Below, in pieces: positions 38,013 to 45,774 of a DNA stretch of 64,000 nucleotides. Position 1 is the stretch's first letter; each line of letters opens with the position of its first letter. The stretch comes from JBDOQU01 sp039839375 (GTDB taxonomy: Bacteria; Pseudomonadota; Alphaproteobacteria; DSM-16000; Inquilinaceae), in the NCBI RefSeq assembly GCF_039839375.1, contig NZ_JBDOQU010000012.1, positions 62,001 through 126,000 on the forward strand, written 5' to 3'. The notes under the pieces are model-generated. The model saw nothing but the letters and a program-made list of their open reading frames with translations. It was not told where the DNA came from and did not search any database. The position numbers and the translations under genes were made by a program.

Positions 38013-38339
38013 ATGAGCGACATCGAGAGAAATGGCGACGACGGGACGGGCACCGGCGTCATTGTCCAGCAGAAGCCGAAGACCAAGAAACCGGCGATGT
38101 ACAAGGTCTTGATGCTGAATGACGACTACACGCCCATGGAGTTCGTCGTTCACGTCCTGGAGCGGTTCTTCAACAAGAACCGGGACGAGGCGACGCAGAT
38201 CATGATGCATGTCCACCGCCGCGGGGTGGGCGTGTGCGGCGTCTTCACCTACGAGATCGCCGAGACCAAGGTGACGCAGGTCATGGACTTCGCTCGAAGG
38301 CACCAGCATCCTCTCCAATGCATTATGGAGAAGGATTGA
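38013..38339 (+). CDS. clpS: ClpS, N-end-rule adaptor of ClpAP
   Basis: Cytosolic adaptor that delivers N-degron substrates to ClpA, 108 residues. The conserved core is clear: YKVLMLNDDYTPMEFVVHVL, NKNRDEATQIMMHVHRRG and GVCGVFTYEIAETKV, which supply the N-degron pocket. The N-terminal 28 residues are a polar tail, as usual. It lies 30 nt upstream of clpA, the standard arrangement, so the two are surely co-transcribed. A hairpin (CTTCCCGA/TCGGGAAG, around 37849-37875) without a T run lies in the 198-nt upstream region. Confidence 0.97.
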   Translation: MSDIERNGDDGTGTGVIVQQKPKTKKPAMYKVLMLNDDYTPMEFVVHVLERFFNKNRDEATQIMMHVHRRGVGVCGVFTYEIAETKVTQVMDFARRHQHPLQCIMEKD

Positions 38340-38369
38340 CATCCGCACGATGACTTAAGGGACGTTGGC

Positions 38370-40673
38370 ATGCTCTCACGAAACCTCGAGCAGACCCTGC
38401 ACCGGGCCCTGGCCCTCGCCAACGACCGGCGACACGAATATGCGACGCTGGAACACCTCCTGCTCGCCTTGTCGGAAGACCAGGACGCCATTGCCGTCAT
38501 GCGCGCCTGCACGGTCGATATCGACCGGCTGCGCCAGGATCTGACCAAATATCTCGACACCGAACTCGCCAACCTGGTCACCGGGCGGGGCGAGGACGCG
38601 AAGCCGACGGCCGGCTTCCAGCGCGTGCTCCAGCGCGCGGCCATCCATGTCCAGTCGTCGGGCCGGGAGGAGGTGACGGGCGCCAACGTGCTGGTCGCGC
38701 TCTTCTCCGAACGGGAAAGCCACGCCGTCTATTTCCTGCAGGAGCAGGACATGACGCGGTTCGACGCCGTCAACTACATCTCCCACGGCATCGCCAAGAC
38801 CGCCCAGCGCACCACGACGGAAACCCGGCGGGTATCCGGCGCGGACGAGGATTCGCAGGCGGAGAAGGTGGTCAAGAAGGGGACGGAAGCGCTCCAGGCC
38901 TATTGCGTCAACCTCAACGAGAAGGCGCTGAAGGGCAAGATCGACCCGCTGATCGGCCGCGAGTTGGAGATCGAGCGCACGATCCAGATCCTCTGCCGCC
39001 GGTCGAAGAACAACCCCCTCTATGTCGGCGATCCCGGCGTCGGCAAGACCGCCATCGCCGAGGGTCTGGCGAAGCGGATCGTCGATCTGGACGTGCCGCC
39101 GGTGCTGGCGGCGGCGACCATCTTCTCGCTCGACATGGGCGCTCTCCTGGCTGGCACCCGCTATCGCGGCGATTTCGAGGAGCGGCTGAAGGCCGTGCTG
39201 TCGGAACTGGAGGCGATGGATAATTCCGTCCTCTTCATCGACGAGATCCACACCGTGATCGGCGCCGGCGCGACCTCCGGCGGGGCGATGGACGCGTCCA
39301 ACCTGCTGAAGCCGGCGCTGGCCTCGGGCGCGCTGCGCTGCATCGGGTCCACGACCTACAAGGAATACCGGAACTATTTCGAGAAGGACCGGGCGCTGGT
39401 CCGCCGCTTCCAGAAGATCGACGTGAACGAGCCTTCGGTGATCGACGCGATCAAGATCCTGGAGGGGCTGAAGCCCTATTACGAGAAGCACCACCATGTG
39501 CGCTACACCAAGGAGGCCATCCGCACGGCGGTGGAGCTGTCTGCGCGCTATATCGGCGACCGCAAGCTGCCGGACAAGGCGATCGACGTGATCGACGAGG
39601 TCGGCGCGGCGCAGATGCTGCTGCCGCCCTCGCGCCGGAAGAAGACGATCGGCGTCAAGGATGTGGAGAACGTGGTCTCCAAGATCGCGCGCATCCCGCC
39701 CAAGAGCGTCAGCCGCGACGACAAGGAGGTCCTGCGCGGCCTGGAGCGTGACCTGAAGACGCTGGTGTTCGGGCAGGAGAACGCGATCGACGCGCTGGCC
39801 TCGGCGATCAAGCTGGCCCGCGCCGGCTTGCGGGAGCCGGAGAAGCCGATCGGCAACTACCTCTTCTCCGGCCCCACGGGCGTCGGCAAGACGGAGGTGG
39901 CCCGCCAGCTCGCCCACGCTCTGGGGATCGAGCTGACGCGCTTCGACATGTCGGAATACATGGAACGGCATGCCGTCAGCCGGTTGATCGGCGCGCCGCC
40001 GGGCTATGTCGGCTTCGACCAGGGCGGCCTTCTGACCGATTCCGTCGACCAGCATCCCCATCAGGTGCTGCTGCTGGACGAGATCGAGAAGGCGCACCCG
40101 GACGTCTTCAACATCCTGCTGCAGGTGATGGATTACGGGAAGCTGACCGACCATAACGGCAAGTCCGTCGATTTCCGCAACGTCATCCTGATCATGACGA
40201 CCAACGCCGGGGCCACCGATCTGGCGAAGAACGCCATCGGGTTCGAACGGTCCGACCGGGACGGCGAGGACCAGGAGGCGATCAACCGCCTGTTCACGCC
40301 GGAATTCCGCAACCGGCTGGATGCGATCATCCCCTTCGGCCACCTGACGCCGGAGATCGTCGGGCAGGTGGTGGACAAGTTCATCATCCAGCTCGAAACC
40401 CAGCTCGCCGACCGGCGGGTCACCATCGAACTGGATGACGACGCAAGGCAGTGGCTGGTCCGGAAGGGCTACGACAAGCTCTACGGCGCCCGCCCGCTCG
40501 CCCGCGTCATCCAGGAGCACATCAAGAAGCCGCTCGCCAACGAGCTTCTGTTCGGCAAGCTGGCCCAGGGCGGACCGGTGTGCATCGGCGTGGCGGACGA
40601 CAAACTGACCTTCACCTATCCGGACGCCGACCAAGGCAACGCCCGTGAGAAGGAGCCCGAACTGGTCGAGTAG
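38370..40673 (+). CDS. clpA: ClpA, ATPase subunit of the ClpAP protease
   Basis: AAA+ unfoldase that feeds substrates to ClpP, 767 residues. The N-domain (residues 1-145) contains the double Clp-N repeat. The first AAA module has Walker A GDPGVGKTAIAEG near residue 220 and VLFIDEIHTVIGAG; the second has GPTGVGKTEVARQ near 500 and LLLDEIEKAHPDVFN. ATG 38370 is preceded by a weak GGGA. No clpP gene is nearby, which is normal. Repeat R1 copy C begins 10 nt after the stop. Confidence 0.97.
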   Translation: MLSRNLEQTLHRALALANDRRHEYATLEHLLLALSEDQDAIAVMRACTVDIDRLRQDLTKYLDTELANLVTGRGEDAKPTAGFQRVLQRAAIHVQSSGREEVTGANVLVALFSERESHAVYFLQEQDMTRFDAVNYISHGIAKTAQRTTTETRRVSGADEDSQAEKVVKKGTEALQAYCVNLNEKALKGKIDPLIGRELEIERTIQILCRRSKNNPLYVGDPGVGKTAIAEGLAKRIVDLDVPPVLAAATIFSLDMGALLAGTRYRGDFEERLKAVLSELEAMDNSVLFIDEIHTVIGAGATSGGAMDASNLLKPALASGALRCIGSTTYKEYRNYFEKDRALVRRFQKIDVNEPSVIDAIKILEGLKPYYEKHHHVRYTKEAIRTAVELSARYIGDRKLPDKAIDVIDEVGAAQMLLPPSRRKKTIGVKDVENVVSKIARIPPKSVSRDDKEVLRGLERDLKTLVFGQENAIDALASAIKLARAGLREPEKPIGNYLFSGPTGVGKTEVARQLAHALGIELTRFDMSEYMERHAVSRLIGAPPGYVGFDQGGLLTDSVDQHPHQVLLLDEIEKAHPDVFNILLQVMDYGKLTDHNGKSVDFRNVILIMTTNAGATDLAKNAIGFERSDRDGEDQEAINRLFTPEFRNRLDAIIPFGHLTPEIVGQVVDKFIIQLETQLADRRVTIELDDDARQWLVRKGYDKLYGARPLARVIQEHIKKPLANELLFGKLAQGGPVCIGVADDKLTFTYPDADQGNAREKEPELVE

Positions 40674-40683
40674 CTACCGAACG

Positions 40684-40780
40684 CCCCTCACCCTCCCGCT
40701 TCGCGGGTCCCTCCCTCTCCCCAACGGGGCGAGGGTAAAAGGTAGCCCTCTCCCCGCCGGGGAGAGGGCTGGGTGAGGGG
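40684..40780. repeat. Dispersed palindromic repeat family R1, copy C (inverted orientation)
   Basis: A full copy in the opposite orientation to copies A, B and D, starting 10 nt after the clpA stop. It contains CCCGCTTCGCGGG, the pair CCCTCTCCCC/GGGGAGAGGG and outer ends CCCCTCACCC/GGGTGAGGGG. It may end the clpSA transcript. Confidence 0.9.
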
Positions 40781-40818
40781 AAAACTCCCTCCCCCCCCAT
40801 CACCGGAGCCAACCTCCC

Positions 40819-41289
40819 TTGAGCAGAGAACGCTTCATGCGGCGCGCGATCGAGCTGTCGCGAGAGAACATGCGGGCCAATCGCGGCGGGCCGTTCGGCG
40901 CGGTGGTGGTCAGGAACGGGGAGATCGTGGGGGAGGGCTGGAACGCCGTCACCTCGACCAACGACCCGACGGCTCATGCCGAGGTGATGGCGATCCGCGA
41001 AGCCTGCCGGACTCTCGGCGCCTTCACGCTTGCCGGATGCGATCTCTATACAAGCTGCGAGCCCTGCCCGATGTGCCTGGCGTCGGCCTATTGGGCGCGG
41101 GTCGACCGGATCTGGTTCGCCAACACCCAGGACGACGCCGCGGAGATCGATTTCGACGACGCCTTCCTCTATCGCGAAATCGCGCTGCCGCCGGACGGCC
41201 GCTCCCTGCCGATGGAGCGTTTCATGGGCGATGAGGCGCTGGAGGTCTTCCGCGAATGGGCGGTGAAGCCGGACAAGGTGCCTTACTGA
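40819..41289 (+). CDS. Nucleoside/tRNA-adenosine deaminase-family zinc hydrolase
   Basis: CDA-fold deaminase of 156 residues. The zinc site is HAEVMAIREA (His, catalytic Glu) and SCEPCPMCLASAYWA (two Cys). GGPFGAVVVRNGEIVGEGWN is the usual N-terminal block. The sequence is closest in feel to guanine-deaminase or small nucleoside deaminases; the FLYREIALPPDGRSLPMERFMGDEA tail is unlike TadA, so TadA is less likely. I chose TTG 40819, which keeps the full N-terminus (MSRERFMRRAIEL); ATG 40837 would remove six residues. Substrate uncertain. Confidence 0.83.
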   Translation: MSRERFMRRAIELSRENMRANRGGPFGAVVVRNGEIVGEGWNAVTSTNDPTAHAEVMAIREACRTLGAFTLAGCDLYTSCEPCPMCLASAYWARVDRIWFANTQDDAAEIDFDDAFLYREIALPPDGRSLPMERFMGDEALEVFREWAVKPDKVPY

Positions 41290-41411
41290 GCCTGTCCATT
41301 CCCTTTTTGGTCATTCCCGACCCGATCGGGAATCCAGCGGCTCCGGCGCTTCAGCCTTTGCCGGACACCGGACAGCTCCTGAGGTCAAGGCCCCTGGATG
41401 CCGGATCAAGT

Positions 41412-41551
41412 CCCATAGGCGCTAACTTTGAGGCGGTGAGCCTCACACCCTCGCCTTCAAAACCCTCACCCTCCCACCGCTTCGCGGCGGGTCCCTCCCT
41501 CTCCCGCAAGCAGGAGAGGGGAAAATTACGACCAAAGTTAGCGCCTATGGG
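41412..41551. mobile_element. MITE-like element with perfect 19-bp terminal inverted repeats
   Basis: 140 bp bounded by CCCATAGGCGCTAACTTTG (41412-41430) and its exact reverse complement (41533-41551). It is flanked by a direct repeat of the target: ATCAAGT on both sides, or GGATCAAGTCC if the outer two bases of each inverted repeat are counted as target. It encodes no protein, so it would need a transposase in trans. It inserted into repeat R2 copy 3 and carries a fragment of repeat R1 inside. Confidence 0.8.
41463..41521. repeat. Fragment of repeat family R1 inside the MITE-like element
   Basis: CCCTCACCCTCCC, then an expanded hairpin CCGCTTCGCGG, then GGGTCCCTCCCTCTCCCGC and GGAGAGGGG. 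This matches one half of the other R1 copies, in the orientation of copy C, with a few extra bases in the small hairpin. Confidence 0.75.
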
Positions 41552-41582
41552 ATCAAGTCCGGCATGACGATTTTTTAGCCTA

Positions 41583-42575
41583 TCACCGGTCGCCCAGCGT
41601 GATTCGGAAGGCCCCGCCTTCGCCCTGATTGCCGTTCCGCTGCGGCGCGGCCGCCAGCATGCGGCCGGCGAGGCGGGAGAAGGGCAGGCTTTGCAGCCAG
41701 ACCTTGCCGGGGCCGCGCAGGGTCGCGAAGAAGACGCCTTCGCCGCCGAACATCATGGTCTTGATGCCGCCGGCCCGGACGATGTCGTACTCCACCGTGT
41801 CGGTCAGCGCGGCGAGGCAGCCCGTGTCGACATGGAGGGTCTCCCCGGCCGCCAGTTCCCGCTCGATGACAGCGCCGCCCATATGGACGAAGACCCAGCC
41901 ATCGCCTTCCAGCTTCTGCATGACGAAGCCTTCGCCGCCGAACAGGCCGGTCAGGATCCTGCGCTGGAAGTGGATGCCCACCGATACGCCCTTCGCGGCG
42001 GCCAGGAAGCTGTCCTTCTGGCAGATCAGCCGGCCGCCGACCTCGGTCAGCCGGATCGCCATGATGGTTCCCGGAAAGGGCGCGCCGAAGCCGACTCTGC
42101 CCTTGCCGGACCCGTTATGGGTGAAGACGGTGGTGAACAGGCTCTCCCCGGTCAGCACCCGCTTGCCCGCGCCCAGCAGCTTGTCCATGAAGCCGCCATC
42201 CTCGGGACCGGAGCCGTCGCCGAAGATGGTCGTCATCTCGATCGAGGAATCCTTGAACATCATCGACCCGGCCTCGGCGATCGCGCTCTCGCCCGAATCC
42301 AGCTCGATCTCCACGAACTGCATCTCATGGCCGACGATCTTGAAGTCGATGTCGTCCGCACGGATGCGGGCCGCCGGGGGCTGGGGCGGCGCGACCATGG
42401 TCGGGGAATGGGCGCCGCCGCCCATCAACTCCGGGACCTGGGCGACCGGCAGCCATTCGCCGAAACCCTCCCGCCAGCAGAAGGCGCCAGTCGCGGTCCG
42501 GGCATAGGCCACCGCTTCGGAATGGCTCATCGGCGCGGTCTGCTGGCCGTTCTGGCTGAAATACCATTGGCTCAT
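41583..42575 (-). CDS. AIM24/TIGR00266-family protein with N-terminal GYF_2 domain
   Basis: 330 residues. Residues 1-50 form a GYF_2-type module (QWYFSQNGQQTAPMSHSEA, then FCWREGFGEWLPVAQVPEL). From about 75 on it is an AIM24-like beta-rich protein with glycine-rich turns: AEAGSMMFKDSSIEM, TGESLFTTVFTHNGSGKGRVGF, PFPGTIMAIRL and VDTGCLAALTDTVEYDI. AIM24 proteins in mitochondria affect inner-membrane organisation; the bacterial role is not established. The start overlaps the DUF533 stop by 4 nt. Last gene of a five-gene minus-strand run. Confidence 0.87.
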   Translation of the reverse strand: MSQWYFSQNGQQTAPMSHSEAVAYARTATGAFCWREGFGEWLPVAQVPELMGGGAHSPTMVAPPQPPAARIRADDIDFKIVGHEMQFVEIELDSGESAIAEAGSMMFKDSSIEMTTIFGDGSGPEDGGFMDKLLGAGKRVLTGESLFTTVFTHNGSGKGRVGFGAPFPGTIMAIRLTEVGGRLICQKDSFLAAAKGVSVGIHFQRRILTGLFGGEGFVMQKLEGDGWVFVHMGGAVIERELAAGETLHVDTGCLAALTDTVEYDIVRAGGIKTMMFGGEGVFFATLRGPGKVWLQSLPFSRLAGRMLAAAPQRNGNQGEGGAFRITLGDR

Positions 42576-43261
42576 GGGGCGGAATCCTCGATCCGGGCAT
42601 CGATGGAGGCGACCAGATCGTTCGGAAGGCCCAGCTTCGTCGCCAGGAGCTGGAGATAGAGCTTCTCCGCCGGCGTGTCGGCGTCGATCGCCATGGCGGA
42701 GGCGGCATAGAGTTCCGCGGCGACGGTAGGATCGCGGGCCTCGGCCGCCAGCGCGTCGACATCCAGCGGCGTCGCGAACTCCCGCTCCACGAAAGCCCGG
42801 TCGTCGGCATCCGCGCCGGCTTCTTCAAGCTGCTTCAGGATGCGCCCGCGCTCATCGGCGTCGATCTCTCCGTCGGCCTTGGCGGCGGCGACCATGGCGC
42901 GGACCAGCAGGAGCGCCAGATCCTCGTCCGACATTCCCGACGCGGCGGCCGGCGGGGGTGGCGGAGGTTCGGTCGCGGGACGGCCGGCGGTCATGCCCGG
43001 CGGTGGAGGAGGAACTGACGGAGGGCCGGAGGAGGGCGCATGGCCCGGTCGGCGGTTCCGGCTCTGGTTGAAATGCTCGTAGGCCGCCGCCGCCAGCCCG
43101 CCCAGCAGGGCGAGGCCGCCGCGGCTGGTCGCGGCGCGGCCGAGCGTGCCGCCAAAGCCGCCGCCCAGGCCGCCCCGCATCATCAGGCCGCCAGACCTTC
43201 CGCGCCGGGCGCCGGAAAGGCCGCCGCCCAGCAAGGTTCCAAGGAGCCGTTGAGCGTTCAT
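42572..43261 (-). CDS. DUF533 (TerB-like) protein
   Basis: 229 residues. A glycine-rich N-terminus (GGGLGGGFGGTLGR-type) with a short hydrophobic stretch (GGLALLGGLAAAAYEHF) is followed by a proline-rich linker (PPPPPG, EPPPPPP) and a C-terminal TerB-like alpha-helical domain (AMVAAAKADGEIDADERGRI). This is the YebE/DUF533 plan, usually thought to be membrane-associated. Overlaps both neighbours by 4 nt (ATGA), so expression is tightly coupled. Function unknown. Confidence 0.85.
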   Translation of the reverse strand: MNAQRLLGTLLGGGLSGARRGRSGGLMMRGGLGGGFGGTLGRAATSRGGLALLGGLAAAAYEHFNQSRNRRPGHAPSSGPPSVPPPPPGMTAGRPATEPPPPPPAAASGMSDEDLALLLVRAMVAAAKADGEIDADERGRILKQLEEAGADADDRAFVEREFATPLDVDALAAEARDPTVAAELYAASAMAIDADTPAEKLYLQLLATKLGLPNDLVASIDARIEDSAP

Positions 43262-44433
43262 GGGCAGTTATCCTCCGTTCGTCTGTAGGGGGAATCGGCC
43301 GAAAGGGCCTCGATCTCCCAATCCACTTGCTGCCTCTCCCGTTCCAGGAACTGCGCCACCGGCCCGCGCAGCGCGGGATCGCGGATCCAGTGGGCGCTGT
43401 AGGTCCGCACCGGCAGGTAGCCGCGCTGGATCTTGTGCTGGCCCTGGGCTCCGGCCTCCACGCGTTTCAGTCCCCGTTCGATCGCAAATTCGATCGCCTG
43501 GTGGTAGCAGGCCTCGAAATGCAGGAAGGGAACGTCGACGATGCATCCCCAGTTGCGTCCGTAAAGCGCGTCGCCGCCAATCAAATTGAGCGCGCCGGCG
43601 ATCGGGTGGCCGTCCTGCTCCGCCATGACCAGCGCGATCCGGTCTGCCAGCCTCTCCCCGATCAACTCGAAGAAGGCGCGCGTCAGATAGGGAAAACCCC
43701 ATTTGCGGTCGCTGGTGTTCTGGTAGAAATCGAAGAAGGCGTCCCAGTGATGGGGCTTCAGATCGTCGCCGGTGAGGATCCGCAAGCTCACCCCGGCTTC
43801 CTCCACCGCCCTTCGTTCCCGCCTGATGGTCTTGCGCTTCCGGCTCGCCAGGGTGTCGAGGAAATCATCGAAGGTGGCGTAGCCGCGATTCTCCCAGTGG
43901 AACTGCTCTCCGGTGCGGAGCAGCCATCCGGCCTCTCCGAACCGCGCCCATTCCGGTTCGGTCGCGAAGGTCACATGGACGGAGGAGACGCCCATCCGGT
44001 CGCAAACCTGCCGCAGCCCGTCGACTAGCAGATCGGCCGCATGACCGGAATCGACGCCGGGCCGGACCAGCAGCCGGGGGCCGGGAACCGGCGTGAAGGG
44101 GACGCAGGCCTGCAGCTTCGGATAGTAGCGTCCGCCCGCGCGCTCATAGGCGTCGGCCCAGCCATGGTCGAAGACATACTCGCCGAAGGAATGACCCTTC
44201 AGATACATCGGGACCGCGCCCAGCAGACGGCCTGTCCGCTCATCCTCCAGGATCAGATGGTGGGGCTGCCAGCCCGCCTCGCCGGTCGCCGAACCGGATT
44301 CCTCCAGCGCCGTCAGGAAGGCATGGGTGAGGAAGGGGTTGTCCTGGCCGGCACAGGCATCCCACTCCTCCGCCGGGATCGCGGTCAGGTCGGCGACCAG
44401 CTTCAGGATGACGGGACTATCGCCGTCGGGCAT
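43258..44433 (-). CDS. FemAB-like acyltransferase (DUF482, PF04339-type)
   Basis: 391 residues of the DUF482 branch of the GNAT/FemAB superfamily, often annotated as a peptidoglycan-biosynthesis-like protein. Signatures include NPFLTHAFLTALEESGSA, VPMYLKGHSFGEYVFDHGWADAYER-type sequence near residue 85-108, SSVHVTFATEPEW, FHWENRGYATFDDFLDTL and the ALNLIGGDALYGRNWG block. No signal peptide, so cytoplasmic. The acceptor is not known; the family name does not prove a cell-wall role. Followed by DUF533 with a 4-nt overlap. Confidence 0.88.
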   Translation of the reverse strand: MPDGDSPVILKLVADLTAIPAEEWDACAGQDNPFLTHAFLTALEESGSATGEAGWQPHHLILEDERTGRLLGAVPMYLKGHSFGEYVFDHGWADAYERAGGRYYPKLQACVPFTPVPGPRLLVRPGVDSGHAADLLVDGLRQVCDRMGVSSVHVTFATEPEWARFGEAGWLLRTGEQFHWENRGYATFDDFLDTLASRKRKTIRRERRAVEEAGVSLRILTGDDLKPHHWDAFFDFYQNTSDRKWGFPYLTRAFFELIGERLADRIALVMAEQDGHPIAGALNLIGGDALYGRNWGCIVDVPFLHFEACYHQAIEFAIERGLKRVEAGAQGQHKIQRGYLPVRTYSAHWIRDPALRGPVAQFLERERQQVDWEIEALSADSPYRRTEDNCP

Positions 44434-44498
44434 GGGGGAGGGCCTTCATATCGTCTTCCATCTGGAAGCCCGCCCCGCCCGCGACAAGGCCTCCAACC

Positions 44499-44966
44499 TC
44501 AGGAGACTTCCAGAATCGCTTCGACCTCGACCGAGACATCGAACGGCAGTGCGCCGACGCCGACGGCCGACCGGGCATGCTTGCCCTTATCGCCGAAGAT
44601 GTCGGCCATCATGTTCGACGCGCCGTTGACCACCTTCGGCTGGTCCGTGAAGTCGGGTGCGGAGTTGACGAAGCCGACCAGCTTGACCACCCGGACCACC
44701 CGGTCCAGATCGCCGTCCAGCGCCGCCTTCGCCTGGGCGACGATGTTCAGCGCGCAGAGCCGCGCCGCCTCCGCGCCGTCTTCAAGCGAGACGCCGCCGC
44801 CCAGCTTGCCCTTGACCTTGATCTCGCCATTCGCCATCGGCAGCTGACCGGAGATATAGAGCATCGCGCCAGACCGGACGGCGGGCACGTAGTTCGCGGC
44901 GGGGGCGGCGGCCTGCGGCAGGGTTACACCCAGCTCCTTCAATCGCGCATCGATGGTTCCGGCCAT
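44499..44966 (-). CDS. RidA (YjgF/YER057c/UK114)-family protein
   Basis: Small trimeric-type protein of 155 residues that, in studied members, hydrolyses reactive enamine/imine intermediates. Visible blocks are MLYISGQLPMANGEI, DGAEAARLCALNIVAQAKAAL, VRVVKLVGFVNSAPDF and the C-terminal ARSAVGVGALPFDVSVEVEAI, where the catalytic arginine of RidA is expected. The length (155 against about 130) and N-terminal extension place it in a longer subgroup whose activity may differ. It lies 48 nt after the GNAT gene and 65 nt before the FemAB-like gene. Confidence 0.92.
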   Translation of the reverse strand: MAGTIDARLKELGVTLPQAAAPAANYVPAVRSGAMLYISGQLPMANGEIKVKGKLGGGVSLEDGAEAARLCALNIVAQAKAALDGDLDRVVRVVKLVGFVNSAPDFTDQPKVVNGASNMMADIFGDKGKHARSAVGVGALPFDVSVEVEAILEVS

Positions 44967-45014
44967 GATTCTGCTTCTCTCCGTTGGATGAGGATGTCTA
45001 AAGGACGCCGCACC

Positions 45015-45629
45015 TTAGACGGCGGCGGCCTCGCCGAAAAGGGCGAGGCGGCGGTCCAGCCCGTCGCGCACGGCGGGCCATTCCTCCGCCAGGATGCTGA
45101 ACTGGACCGTGTCCCGGATGAAGCCGTCATGGACCAGCTTGTGGCGGCGCAACACCCCTTCCTTCACCGCGCCCAGCCGCAGGATGGCGTCGTGGCTTCT
45201 CTGGTTGCGCCCGTCGCATCTGAGGCCGACGCGCACCGCGCCCAGCGTCTCGAACGCGTGGCTCAGCATCAGCCGCTTGGAATCTGGATTGACCGCGCCC
45301 GCCCATGCGGCCGGCGCGTACCAGGTCCAGCCGATCTCCAGATTGCCGTCCTCGACCGCGATGTTGAGATAGCGGGAGGACCCGACGACCGTGTCGTCCG
45401 ACAGGCGGCGGACGACGAAGGGCAGCATCGTCCCGCTTTCCTTCGCGGCGATCGCATCGGTGACCATCCGGTCGAAATCCGCCCCCGGCGCGCCGTTCAT
45501 CGGCATGTAGGGCCAGATGCGGGGATCGTCGGCGGCGGCGCGGAGGCCTTCCCGATGGCGCTCCTCGATCGGCTCCAACCGGACGAACCGGCCGGCAAGG
45601 GTGACGGGCTGGATTGGGGCGATGGGCAT
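45015..45629 (-). CDS. GNAT-family N-acetyltransferase (RimJ/RimL-like)
   Basis: 204 residues from ATG 45629 (MPIAPIQPVTLAGRFVRLEP), with GGAGAC about 8 nt upstream. The sequence has the protein-N-acetyltransferase-like pattern: RFVRLEPIEERHREGL, VVGSSRYLNIAVEDGNLEIGWTW-type middle (residues 100-122), and the acetyl-CoA region HAFETLGAVRVGLRCDGRNQRSHDA followed by RLGAVKEGVLRRH. Members acetylate ribosomal-protein N-termini or antibiotics; substrate not predictable. First gene of the five-gene run ending at the AIM24-like gene, divergent from the permease. Confidence 0.88.
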   Translation of the reverse strand: MPIAPIQPVTLAGRFVRLEPIEERHREGLRAAADDPRIWPYMPMNGAPGADFDRMVTDAIAAKESGTMLPFVVRRLSDDTVVGSSRYLNIAVEDGNLEIGWTWYAPAAWAGAVNPDSKRLMLSHAFETLGAVRVGLRCDGRNQRSHDAILRLGAVKEGVLRRHKLVHDGFIRDTVQFSILAEEWPAVRDGLDRRLALFGEAAAV

Positions 45630-45774
45630 GGCGGCGTCTCCGGCGAATGATCCGCCGACGGTGCAGCCCCCCAGAGGTTGGGTCAACGGCTACATTGTCG
45701 GCGTTCAACCTGTCCAGTTGGCGGGATATTCACATCGCCGGGATCAACAGCCTCCCCGGAGCGTTCCTCTTGGC

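Larger units (their letters stand above)
41310..41568. repeat. Dispersed repeat family R2, copy 3, split by a MITE-like insertion
   Basis: Left arm GTCATTCCCGACCCGATCGGG with AATCCAG begins at 41310, and the right arm GGATCAAGTCCGGCATGAC ends at 41568. The right arm is interrupted: GGATCAAGTCC occurs at 41403-41413 and again at 41550-41560, with the 140-bp element 41412-41551 between. Without the insert the copy would be about 112 bp, near the 119 bp of the other two. Confidence 0.8.
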
